Shown here one piece after another: positions 46,211-53,819 of a stretch of 64,000 nucleotides of DNA. The notes beneath the pieces are model-generated. The model made no database searches. It was not told the DNA's origin and was given only the letters and a program-made list of their open reading frames with translations. The stretch's first letter is position 1. Each line of letters opens with the position of its first letter. Position numbers and translations under genes: made by a program. The stretch covers positions 32,873 through 96,872 of the forward strand of contig PHFX01000151.1 of the NCBI GenBank assembly GCA_007618135.1. Direction: 5' to 3'. This DNA comes from Candidatus Brocadia sp. WS118 (lineage in GTDB: Bacteria > Planctomycetota > Brocadiia > Brocadiales > Brocadiaceae).

Positions 46211-47374
46211 CTACCGTTTTAAGAAATAATAGAGTCGCCCATAGGTATTTAAACTCCCGGCCTCATACATTGCCTGATCTCCGATTCCAAAATAGACATC
46301 TGCCCTGGCCGGAGTTTGTATTGCACTTCCGGTGTCCTGGTCAAGAACAAAGAAGGATTTTGCCGTTCCACTCTTCCCCTTTCCCCAAAACTTCCAGGTC
46401 TTCTTTGGCTTCTTTGGTTCGATAACTGCAAAGGCGAGCCCGCCGGCCGGGAAGACCTTTTTATCGGTAGCAATGCTTCTCATGGGAGTTACCGGCACCC
46501 CGATAGAGCCATATGGGGTTGCGTAGTTGACGCGCTTGAAAAAGATAAAGCGGTCGTTTTTCCTGAGATAAGAATCCAATTCGCCGGGATGCTGGTCAAA
46601 ATACGCGATGAGTGTCGAAAGGGTCAATTCCTCTTCCGGAATCTTCCCGTCCATAACAAGCATGCGTCCAATACTGCTATAGGTGTGGCCTGAATCAGCG
46701 CCATACCCCACATAGACCTTTTCGCCCGAGGGTAGCCTTATTTGCCCCGACCCCTGAACATGGATGAGATAAGCGTCCAGTTTGGATTTGAGATAGGCAA
46801 TTTCAAGTCCTTTTAGGAGATTACGGTCCTCGATCTCACGCCGGGTATAATACGGTTTCCTAAAGTCAGGTGGCATTTTATACAGGGGATATTGGAACTC
46901 TCCGGTTGGTGTAAGACTTCCATCATAGATGGGTGTTCCATAACCAGTAAAATGCACCTGGCCTTCATAAGCTTTTCCTATGGCCTGAAAGACCCTGAAG
47001 TTTTTTACGATAAAATCGTTAATCTCCTCAGCATCTCTGCAACGCAGAAAACCTTCCCGAAAGAATTTTAAGGAATTTTCCAGATTTTCGTGAGAAAAAC
47101 CTGTCATATGAAAACCATACGGATTTGCCTTCACTCTCTTAAAATAGTCAAGGCTATGATCGATCGATTGCAAGAGGGAGTCACGGCTGTAATCATCTTG
47201 AAATTGAGGAAATTGTGTGGGATCAGTAATCTCCACAAGGGTATCTCCTGCTTCTCTCGGGACCAGAAGCGGTTTTTTCTTAAACATGGCGCAGCCTGAT
47301 CCCATAATAATGACAATCATTGCCGTAAGAAGAAAAACCGGATGGACGTTCCTTTTTAATCTCATATGAATCAT
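46211..47374 (-). CDS. mltA: Membrane-bound lytic murein transglycosylase A
   Basis: This is a 387-residue lipoprotein (lipobox MGSGC). The MltA domain shows FTGYGTPIYDGSLTPTGEFQ, AYLIHVQGSGQIRLPSGEKV, YGADSGHTYSSIGRMLVMDG and NDRFIFFKRV. The C-terminal 3D domain has FFVLDQDTGSAIQTPARADV with the three conserved aspartates. It cleaves peptidoglycan glycan strands, forming 1,6-anhydromuropeptides, at the outer-membrane inner face. ATG 47374 or ATG 47365 may be the start; AAAGGGGGA fits the second better. Confidence 0.93.
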   Translation of the reverse strand: MIHMRLKRNVHPVFLLTAMIVIIMGSGCAMFKKKPLLVPREAGDTLVEITDPTQFPQFQDDYSRDSLLQSIDHSLDYFKRVKANPYGFHMTGFSHENLENSLKFFREGFLRCRDAEEINDFIVKNFRVFQAIGKAYEGQVHFTGYGTPIYDGSLTPTGEFQYPLYKMPPDFRKPYYTRREIEDRNLLKGLEIAYLKSKLDAYLIHVQGSGQIRLPSGEKVYVGYGADSGHTYSSIGRMLVMDGKIPEEELTLSTLIAYFDQHPGELDSYLRKNDRFIFFKRVNYATPYGSIGVPVTPMRSIATDKKVFPAGGLAFAVIEPKKPKKTWKFWGKGKSGTAKSFFVLDQDTGSAIQTPARADVYFGIGDQAMYEAGSLNTYGRLYYFLKR

Positions 47375-47522
47375 ATCCCCCTTTATCGAGAAAATTGCCT
47401 AAAAGCCGAAATCTCAAATGAACATCAGGCGGTATTGTATATTTCTTATGATGGAGAATCAAAGGAAAAATGAGCACGTATGCGTTCTTTATCATGCCCC
47501 TCTCAATAAAAAGACAATTCGG

Positions 47523-47552
47523 TTGACAAATACATACTGTTTAAAGTAGAAT
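47523..47552 (+). promoter_or_regulatory. Sigma-70-like promoter of the cbi operon
   Basis: TTGACA at 47523-47528 and TAGAAT at 47547-47552 are separated by 18 bases. They lie about 60 bases before the riboswitch, as expected for its promoter. Confidence 0.75.
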
Positions 47553-47599
47553 CACCACGTTTTCTAGAAGAATGGTTCTTTTTCAATAATATCGAATAC

Positions 47600-47820
47600 A
47601 GGTAATTCTCCCGCAAAAATGCGGGCGTTAAAAGGGAATCCATATCCCGCTTTAACCAAAGCAGGATGAGGAGCGGACCCGCCGCTGTAACCGGGGACGA
47701 ACGTCACAATGCCACTGGTAAAAGCCACTCAAACGGTTTAAACTGTTCAACGGCTTTCTGGGAAGGTGTGACCAGTAGGATGATCCGGAAGCCAGAAGAC
47801 CTGCCTGTAGTTGCTTCACG
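47600..47820 (+). ncRNA. Cobalamin (adenosylcobalamin) riboswitch upstream of cbiM
   Basis: The conserved B12-aptamer blocks occur in order: AAAAGGGAAT, GCCGCTGTAACCGGGGACGA, CCACTGG, TGGGAAGGTG and GCCAGAAGACCTGCC. The core GCCACTG...GGAAG and the closing CCAGAAGACCTGCC are diagnostic. Binding of B12 should turn off the downstream cobalt importer. A strong terminator stands 120 bases after it and just before cbiM, giving a transcriptional switch. The aptamer and the 35 bases after it are nearly repeated on the opposite strand at 59260-59480. Confidence 0.95.
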
Positions 47821-47940
47821 TAGTCTTCGATGGTAAAGAAGGTGAAGGGTATAAATGTAACCACAGATTTTTCAGATTACACAGATATACAGATTTAAAA
47901 AGGTATTCTCCAGGCAATCTGTGGCTTCGGCGTTTTTCAG

Positions 47941-47977
47941 AACCCATGTCTTTCCTATCGGAGACATGGGTTTTTTT
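47941..47977 (+). terminator. Riboswitch-controlled terminator before cbiM
   Basis: AACCCATGTCT and GAGACATGGGTTTTTTT form a stem followed by seven Ts. It lies 20 bases before the cbiM start, so it must be bypassed for cbi expression. This is the likely expression platform of the riboswitch. Confidence 0.88.
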
Positions 47978-47997
47978 GTTTCGAGAAAGGGGATACG

Positions 47998-48765
47998 TTG
48001 TCCAGAATAGTAACTGTACTTATTTTGGTATTTGTGTTATTTTTTACAGCGGCAAATAGAGCATATGCAATGCATATAACCGAGGGGATTTTGCCCCCTA
48101 AGTGGGTTGCTGTGTGGTTTGCCGTATCGGCCCCCTTTGTGGGAATTGGAATATATCATATAAAACGAAAGAAGAGAGCTGTGCCAAGTTATCTGCCTTT
48201 GGTAGGCATGTTGGGAGCGGCGGTATTTGTATTTTCCTGTTTTCCCATTCCGGTTATTGCCCTGAATGGAATGGCTACTTCCCATCCCTGTGGCACGGGC
48301 ATGAGCGCTGTGCTGCTGGGGCCTTTTGTCAGTGTGCTGGTAGCAGGCATTGCCTTACTCATCCAGGCATTATTCCTTGCCCATGGTGGATTGACTACGC
48401 TCGGTGGAAATATATTCTCTATGGGCATCCTGGGGTCATTTTCAGGTTATTTTGCCTTTAAAATAGCGCAGCGATGTAAATTGCCACTGTTTTGGTGTGG
48501 ATTCCTTGCCGGTACGATTTCTGACTTATTTACCTATTTAGGCACGTCCATTGAGCTGGGACTTCTCGTAATCAACAAAGGTGGATCTTTCTTTAAAGCT
48601 GCCGCGGAAATCTTTGGGGTTTTTATGATGACCTCACAGGGAGTCCTCTGCATTGTTGAAGGTGCGGTAGTGGGATTTGTGATGGTCTTTATTTACAAAC
48701 GACGCCCAGGCATTTTGTTCAACCTTGGAGTAATCAGAGATGACACAAAATCCATCGGGACGTAA
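47998..48765 (+). CDS. cbiM: Cobalt transport protein CbiM
   Basis: This 255-residue membrane protein starts at TTG 47998, with AAAGGGG five bases upstream. After a signal-like segment the mature start is MHITEGILPPKWVA, the diagnostic CbiM sequence whose His coordinates Co(II). The other blocks are PIPVIALNGMATSHPCGTGM (conserved in the family) and LAHGGLTTLGGNIFSMGILG. It is the substrate-recognition subunit of an energy-coupling cobalt importer with CbiN, CbiQ and CbiO, which follow. Control is by the riboswitch upstream. Confidence 0.95.
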   Translation: MSRIVTVLILVFVLFFTAANRAYAMHITEGILPPKWVAVWFAVSAPFVGIGIYHIKRKKRAVPSYLPLVGMLGAAVFVFSCFPIPVIALNGMATSHPCGTGMSAVLLGPFVSVLVAGIALLIQALFLAHGGLTTLGGNIFSMGILGSFSGYFAFKIAQRCKLPLFWCGFLAGTISDLFTYLGTSIELGLLVINKGGSFFKAAAEIFGVFMMTSQGVLCIVEGAVVGFVMVFIYKRRPGILFNLGVIRDDTKSIGT

Positions 48766-49072
48766 GTTAGCTATCATCCCTTTTATTACCCTTGTCATAT
48801 CGGTATTTCTTTCCGCATCATTATTTTCATTTGCAGAAGAAACTATTCACAAAACTGATGTGCCAGCAACACAAACAGATGAAGAAGGGGCATGGACAGG
48901 TATTGATGTAAGCATTGTAGGTAAATACGCATCGAAATACGGCCGTCCACCGCGTGACCCTTATATTAATACTGATCAGGGAGATCTGCTTCTTTTTGTA
49001 TTTACCCTTGCCGGGGTTGTTGGAGGATTTGTCATCGGATTTAATGTGCGAAGACTTTTCTATGAGAAATAG
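48740..49072 (+). CDS. cbiN: Cobalt transport protein CbiN
   Basis: This 110-residue protein has an N-terminal membrane helix (IIPFITLVISVFLSASLFSF), a periplasmic loop and a C-terminal helix within the family-like GDLLLFVFTLAGVVGGFVIG. CbiN is the small auxiliary subunit of the CbiMNQO importer. Its ATG overlaps the cbiM end by 26 bases, which supports coupling. The loop (EEGAWTGIDVSIVGKYASKY) is not strongly conserved. Confidence 0.85.
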   Translation: MTQNPSGRKLAIIPFITLVISVFLSASLFSFAEETIHKTDVPATQTDEEGAWTGIDVSIVGKYASKYGRPPRDPYINTDQGDLLLFVFTLAGVVGGFVIGFNVRRLFYEK

Positions 49073-49136
49073 ATAATCAGGATTCATTTGTGAAAAGTTA
49101 ATCGGCACGAAAGTAAATTCAAGATTAAAAAGAGCT

Positions 49137-49925
49137 ATGGATTTCTTACACCACACATTTTCAGATGTATATGCCCGCCAAAATAATTGGCTCACAAGGA
49201 TGGACGTAAGATTAAAGATGCTGTACGTCATTTCATTACTTTCCATAAATCTGTGGGCGAAGAACGTATCCGTTCCGTTGTTCTTTTTTTCTGTATCTTT
49301 TATCTTCCTCTTTACCATAAAAATTCCTTTCATGTCAATCCTTCGAAGTCTCTCATTGCCTATGGTATTTTCACTTCTTATCTTACTCGTTAAGAGTCTG
49401 CACGAGGGAGAACAGGTGTGGTTTTCGGTTTCAATTCTGGGATACAAACTTGTCTTCAGAGAAGAGGGGTTCTTCAACGGACTTCATACCGGCAGTAAGG
49501 TACTGGGGGGTATTTCATTGGTAATTACCTTTTCCTTTACGACCACCATAAGTCGGCTGTGTGCCGGTCTTGCATGGTTTCGCGTACCAAACACCATTGT
49601 CGAACTGATGGCATTTATGTACCGGTATATTTTTCTGTTCTTAGATGAAGTGGCTACTATGTGGATTGCCCAGAAATCACGCCTGGGTCATACCTCATGG
49701 AGAAAAATGATACCATCATTAGGCACGTTGTGCGGAGTCCTTATTATACGTGCGTTTGACAGGGCAGAGCGGACTTATGAAGCAATGCATGTCAGAGGAT
49801 ATGAAGGCGGTCGCATCTTAACGGTTACCTTGTCACCTTGGAGGAGAAAAGAATATATCTTTTTCATAGGAATGGTTCTTATCACACCCATCCTTATTTA
49901 TACAGGAGGTCTATGTCTCTGGTGA
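49137..49925 (+). CDS. cbiQ: Cobalt transport permease CbiQ
   Basis: This 262-residue transmembrane coupling protein (T component) starts MDFLHHTFSDVYARQNN and has several membrane helices. The cytoplasmic coupling helix has the family motif region RAFDRAERTYEAMHVRGYEG. It links CbiM to the ATPase. It overlaps the cbiO start by 13 bases. Confidence 0.93.
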   Translation: MDFLHHTFSDVYARQNNWLTRMDVRLKMLYVISLLSINLWAKNVSVPLFFFSVSFIFLFTIKIPFMSILRSLSLPMVFSLLILLVKSLHEGEQVWFSVSILGYKLVFREEGFFNGLHTGSKVLGGISLVITFSFTTTISRLCAGLAWFRVPNTIVELMAFMYRYIFLFLDEVATMWIAQKSRLGHTSWRKMIPSLGTLCGVLIIRAFDRAERTYEAMHVRGYEGGRILTVTLSPWRRKEYIFFIGMVLITPILIYTGGLCLW

Positions 49926-50776
49926 TCCTGCAGGTCAGAAATATCCAATACCGGTATCATGACGGAACGTATGCATTAAGGGGTGTTTCCCTCGATATCA
50001 AAAGAGGCGAATTTTTAGCCATCCTCGGCCCTAATGGGTCAGGGAAGACAACCCTGTTAAAACACCTCAATGGTTTGCTAAAGCCGGCAGACGGAGAAAT
50101 CACGTTGGAGCAAAAGCCTTTTGCCCACTATCCACCGAAGACAATATTTCAAAAAGTGGGGTTCGTATTCCAGGACCCAAATGACCAGTTGTTTGCCCCA
50201 TCGGTGTGGGAAGATGTAGCCTTCGGGCCCATGAATCTTGGTTTGTTAAGGAATGAGATTGCTTCCAGGGTGGATGAAGCGTTGTCTCTGGTCGATATGG
50301 GGCTTTATGCCAATAAGACCATAGATGCCTTGAGTTTTGGGCAAAAGAAGCGAGTTTGCATTGCAGGAGTCCTTGCAATGAAACCCGAAATACTTGTGCT
50401 GGATGAACCTACCTGCGGTCTTGATCCGGCCGGTGTTACCGCCATCATGAATCTGCTGAAAGAGTTGAACGGCAGACACCGTATTACCGTCATTATGGCA
50501 ACCAACACCGTAGATTTGGTTCCCGTGTATATGGATCGTTTGGCAATTATGTATCACGGCAACATCCTGAAGACAGGTACCCCGGAAGATGTCTTTTCAA
50601 ATATCGAAGAAATACGGCATGCCTGTTTGGAACTTCCTCAGATTGCCCAGTTAATGCAAATCTTAAGGGACGAAGATAATCTTCATATGGACAGTTTGCC
50701 CCTTACGGTGGGAGAAGCGAGAAGATTTTTGATGCACAGGCTCAATGGGGTATTTACAAAGGAAAATATTTACTAA
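49913..50776 (+). CDS. cbiO: Cobalt transport ATP-binding protein CbiO
   Basis: This 287-residue ATPase starts from ATG 49913, chosen because CAGGAGGT precedes it; the frame is open 25 codons further upstream. It has Walker A GPNGSGKTT (39-47), a Q-loop FVFQDPNDQLFAP with the ECF-type DQLF, signature LSFGQKKRV and Walker B ILVLDEPTCGLDP. It powers cobalt import. It is followed six bases later by cobD, so import and cobalamin assembly are co-transcribed. Confidence 0.95.
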   Translation: MSLVILQVRNIQYRYHDGTYALRGVSLDIKRGEFLAILGPNGSGKTTLLKHLNGLLKPADGEITLEQKPFAHYPPKTIFQKVGFVFQDPNDQLFAPSVWEDVAFGPMNLGLLRNEIASRVDEALSLVDMGLYANKTIDALSFGQKKRVCIAGVLAMKPEILVLDEPTCGLDPAGVTAIMNLLKELNGRHRITVIMATNTVDLVPVYMDRLAIMYHGNILKTGTPEDVFSNIEEIRHACLELPQIAQLMQILRDEDNLHMDSLPLTVGEARRFLMHRLNGVFTKENIY

Positions 50777-50782
50777 AAGATC

Positions 50783-51877
50783 ATGTTTAAAGGTCATGGC
50801 GGGAACATACAACATATTCTTAAGCAGGAAAATAACGGCATCCTCGACTTTAGCGCAAGCATTAATCCCCTGGGATACCCGGAGAAAGTCAGGAAAGTTA
50901 TACAGGATAATTTTGATGACATTCTGCATTATCCCGATATTGATTGCAGCGGTCTGAGAAAAGGTATTTCACAGAAGATTGGACATGCTGAGGATGAAAT
51001 CATTGTGGGCAATGGTTCAACAGAATTGTTTTATCTGATCCCTCGTGCACTAAGACCGAAGAAAGGGATTGTTTTTCAGCCCACCTTCAGTGAATTTGCT
51101 GAGGCGTTGAAATCCAGTCACGCGGAAGTGCTTAACACTATCCTGAAAGATGAAAACAATTTTTGCTTCACCTATTCAGCAAGCGATTTTCATGACAAAA
51201 AAGCAGATATGGTCTTCTTCTGCAATCCGAATAACCCGACGGGGCAACTGGTTGAAAAGGCCGTTGTCCTCCACATGGCACGACAACATCCCCATATCAT
51301 ATTTGTCGTGGATGAGGCATTTATCGATTTTGTTGATGAGCCAGAGAAATACAGTGTTATCGATGAGGCAGGCACCACGGGCAATTTAATTGTGGTCAGG
51401 TCGCTTACAAAATTTTATGGCTTCCCCGGCTTAAGAATAGGGTATCTTGTAGCCCGGCCGGATGTGGCAAAAAAATTGATGGAATATAAAGAACCATGGT
51501 CGGTAAATACCCTGGCTCAACATGCTGCCATGGTTGCACTGGAAGACAGAGAATTTGTTTTGAAAAGCAGGGAATTGATCTTCCGTGAACAATCGTATCT
51601 ATTCAACGAATTATCCGGGATCAGCGGTCTTGTGCCTTACCAACCAACGGCGAATTATCTTTTTATCAAAATCATGGGTGGCGGCACAACTTCCTCCTGG
51701 TTACGCAAAGAGCTGCTGGGCCTCGGCATCGCCATTCGTGATTGTTCCAACTTTACCGGGCTTAACGATACGTATTTTCGCGTAGCGATAAGAACTCGGG
51801 ACGAAAACATGAGACTTATTGCTGCATTGAAAAGCGTAATAACGGACTGTTTGCACACGGTGGGTAACGAACGGTAA
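50783..51877 (+). CDS. cobD: Threonine-phosphate decarboxylase CobD (class I aminotransferase fold)
   Basis: This 364-residue PLP enzyme has the CobD start (HGGNIQHILKQENNGILDFS and ASINPLG), FFCNPNNPTGQLV, VDEAFIDF, the PLP lysine in RSLTKFYGFPGLRIGY, and VRxATRxRxEN-like RVAIRTRDEN. It makes (R)-1-amino-2-propanol phosphate, the linker of the cobalamin lower loop. The alternative assignment, histidinol-phosphate aminotransferase, is less likely given the DFSASINPLG start and the position in the cobalt operon. A mobile repeat is inserted just after the stop. Confidence 0.9.
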   Translation: MFKGHGGNIQHILKQENNGILDFSASINPLGYPEKVRKVIQDNFDDILHYPDIDCSGLRKGISQKIGHAEDEIIVGNGSTELFYLIPRALRPKKGIVFQPTFSEFAEALKSSHAEVLNTILKDENNFCFTYSASDFHDKKADMVFFCNPNNPTGQLVEKAVVLHMARQHPHIIFVVDEAFIDFVDEPEKYSVIDEAGTTGNLIVVRSLTKFYGFPGLRIGYLVARPDVAKKLMEYKEPWSVNTLAQHAAMVALEDREFVLKSRELIFREQSYLFNELSGISGLVPYQPTANYLFIKIMGGGTTSSWLRKELLGLGIAIRDCSNFTGLNDTYFRVAIRTRDENMRLIAALKSVITDCLHTVGNER

Positions 51878-52043
51878 AGAAAATCGTAACAATTTAATTT
51901 TTTGAAAAAGTAGGGGCGAAGCATTTGCCCGTTTTGGTATGAAAGCGTTCATGACAATTATAGCAAATGCTTCGCCCCTACCCTGCACAACAAATATCGC
52001 AATTATTGGAAATTTTCAAAAGACTAAATTGTTACAGAAAATC
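51878..52043. mobile_element. Miniature inverted-repeat element with 8-bp target duplication
   Basis: The element spans 51886-52035 (150 bases). Its left end is GTAACAATTTAATTTTTTG and its right end CAAAAGACTAAATTGTTAC, which pair apart from two mismatches over about 23 bases. AGAAAATC occurs directly outside both ends (51878-51885 and 52036-52043), fitting an 8-bp target duplication. Inside, GTAGGGGCGAAGCATTTG and CAAATGCTTCGCCCCTAC are a perfect 18-bp inner inverted repeat. It codes for no protein. It lies one base after the cobD stop. Confidence 0.88.
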
Positions 52044-52073
52044 AGTTGGGCATCAGGCGACTTTTATAATAGA

Positions 52074-52101
52074 GTAGTGGCAAGGCTCGTCTTGCCACTA
52101 C
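52074..52101. repeat. Perfect 11-bp inverted repeat
   Basis: GTAGTGGCAAG and CTTGCCACTAC flank GCTCGT. It is followed by TTGAAATTCCTGTACA, the box that also ends the family 3 repeats. It could be part of a dispersed repeat; a weak terminator role is possible, but no T run follows. Confidence 0.7.
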
Positions 52102-52203
52102 CGTTGGTTTGAAATTCCTGTACACTAAATAGGGTTTTCTAATAGTTGGAAATATTTTTTATTTATCTGTGCAATCTGTGAAATCTGTGGTTGCTGTTAA
52201 TTC

Positions 52204-53778
52204 ATGAAAAACAGATCCATTATGATACAGGGTACGGGTTCACATGTGGGCAAGAGCATTCTGGTCTGCGCCCTCTGCCGTATCCTGAAACAGGACGGAT
52301 ACCGGGTCGCACCGTTTAAAGCCCAGAATATGGCTTTGAATTCCTTTGTGACAAAAGAAGGGAAGGAAATGGGGCGGGCACAGGTAGCTCAGGCTGAGGC
52401 GGCAGGCATCGAACCCATGGTAGAGATGAATCCCATACTCCTGAAACCCACCGGCGACACTGGTTCACAGGTCGTTATCATGGGTAAACCGATCGGGAAT
52501 ATGACGGCCAAAGAATATTATCAGATGAAGGGAGAATTCGTTTCAATCATAAAAGAAGCTTACCATACGTTAAGGACGCAATTTGATATTATTGTAATCG
52601 AGGGGGCAGGCAGTCCGGCGGAGATAAATCTGAAGGACGGTGATATTGTTAATATGGGGATGGCAGAGATGGCGTCAGCCCCCGTCTTATTGGTCACAGA
52701 TATAGACCGCGGCGGCGCCTTTGCATGGATTGTCGGGACATTGGCATTGTTAACATCGGATGAGAGAGATCGGGTAAAGGGCGTTGTGTTTAACAAATTC
52801 CGGGGAGATAAAGGCATTTTAAAGCCCGGCTTAGACATGCTGGAAGGGCGCATCAACAAACCGGTCGTGGGTGTAATTCCCTATATCCACAACCTCAGTA
52901 TCGATGATGAAGATTCTGTATCTCTTGAGTATTCGGGCGGCAACAAAAGGGATCAGGGGTCAGGGGTCAGGGGTCAGCATGCAGAAATTATGTCCCCGGC
53001 CCCTTTTATAGACATCGTTGTAATCAAACTACCCCGTATATCAAATTTTACCGATTTCAATATTTTTGCTCATGAAAAAGACGTGAGGGTAAGATTTGTG
53101 GACAAGGCCAAAGACATTGGCAAACCAGACTTGCTTATTATCCCCGGCACAAAAAATACTATCGGGGATTTAATTTTTTTGGAAGCAAGAGATATTTCTA
53201 AAGAAATCAAAAGATTGTCAATGTGCGGGACGATGATTATGGGTATTTGTGGTGGATACCAGATGTTAGGAAGATACATTAACGACCCTTATCATGTAGA
53301 ATCATCAAACGATGGTATTCAGGGTTTAGGTTTATTGGATACCGTGACTACCTTTGCCAGGGAAAAAAGGACCTATCAGGTAAAGGCACACGTGCTTGAA
53401 AATGAAAATTTGTTTCATGCTGAGGATGAGTTGATGGGGTATGAGATTCACATGGGAGAGACGATGTTGAATGGACACAATGCTATTAAGCCCTTCGCAC
53501 AGATCACCGAACGAGCAGGAAAAAGAGTAGACATATTGGATGGGTGTGTTTCTGCCGGTGGCAATGTAGTTGGGACATACATTCATGGTATCTTCGATAA
53601 TGACGAATTCCGGTTAAAACTTGTTAATTACCTGAGACTAAAAAAAGGATTAAAGCCGACGAAGAGAAGTACCGTAGGTTTTCAAGGCATAAAAGAGCAA
53701 AGATACAATGAATTGGCCGATGTTGTGCGTGAGAATATAGACTTAGATGTGGTATACAAATTATTGAATATCTTGTAA
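52204..53778 (+). CDS. cobQ: Cobyric acid synthase
   Basis: This 524-residue enzyme has an N-terminal synthetase domain (GTGSHVGKSILVCALCRILK, VAPFKAQNMALNSFVTKEG, EGAGSPAEINL, VTDIDRGGAFA) and a C-terminal class I glutamine amidotransferase domain (catalytic cysteine in MGICGGYQMLG, histidine in GTYIHGIFDN). It amidates the corrin side chains b, d, e and g. A seven-base tandem repeat adds about ten unusual residues (RDQGSGVRGQH) between the two domains, without breaking the frame. It starts at ATG 52204 and lies 326 bases after cobD, the gap being filled by mobile repeats. Confidence 0.96.
   Translation: MKNRSIMIQGTGSHVGKSILVCALCRILKQDGYRVAPFKAQNMALNSFVTKEGKEMGRAQVAQAEAAGIEPMVEMNPILLKPTGDTGSQVVIMGKPIGNMTAKEYYQMKGEFVSIIKEAYHTLRTQFDIIVIEGAGSPAEINLKDGDIVNMGMAEMASAPVLLVTDIDRGGAFAWIVGTLALLTSDERDRVKGVVFNKFRGDKGILKPGLDMLEGRINKPVVGVIPYIHNLSIDDEDSVSLEYSGGNKRDQGSGVRGQHAEIMSPAPFIDIVVIKLPRISNFTDFNIFAHEKDVRVRFVDKAKDIGKPDLLIIPGTKNTIGDLIFLEARDISKEIKRLSMCGTMIMGICGGYQMLGRYINDPYHVESSNDGIQGLGLLDTVTTFAREKRTYQVKAHVLENENLFHAEDELMGYEIHMGETMLNGHNAIKPFAQITERAGKRVDILDGCVSAGGNVVGTYIHGIFDNDEFRLKLVNYLRLKKGLKPTKRSTVGFQGIKEQRYNELADVVRENIDLDVVYKLLNIL
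52951..52977. repeat. Seven-base tandem repeat inside cobQ
   Basis: GATCAGG followed by GGTCAGG units (about four copies) lies in the linker-coding part of cobQ. It adds Gln/Gly/Ser/Val/Arg residues in frame; changes in copy number not divisible by three would break the gene. Confidence 0.85.
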
Positions 53779-53819
53779 TTACCAATAAGAATCTTATTAA
53801 ATTGCAATAAACTAACTTA

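Larger units (their letters stand above)
47375..47997. other. Long leader region of the cobalt transport operon
   Basis: About 620 bases between divergent mltA and cbiM. It contains a promoter, a cobalamin riboswitch and a terminator, each listed separately. The stretch 47375-47520 shows nothing recognisable. Confidence 0.7.

Noticed and set aside
48189..48428. 79-codon minus-strand frame
   Set aside because: Antisense to cbiM membrane helices; no supporting features.
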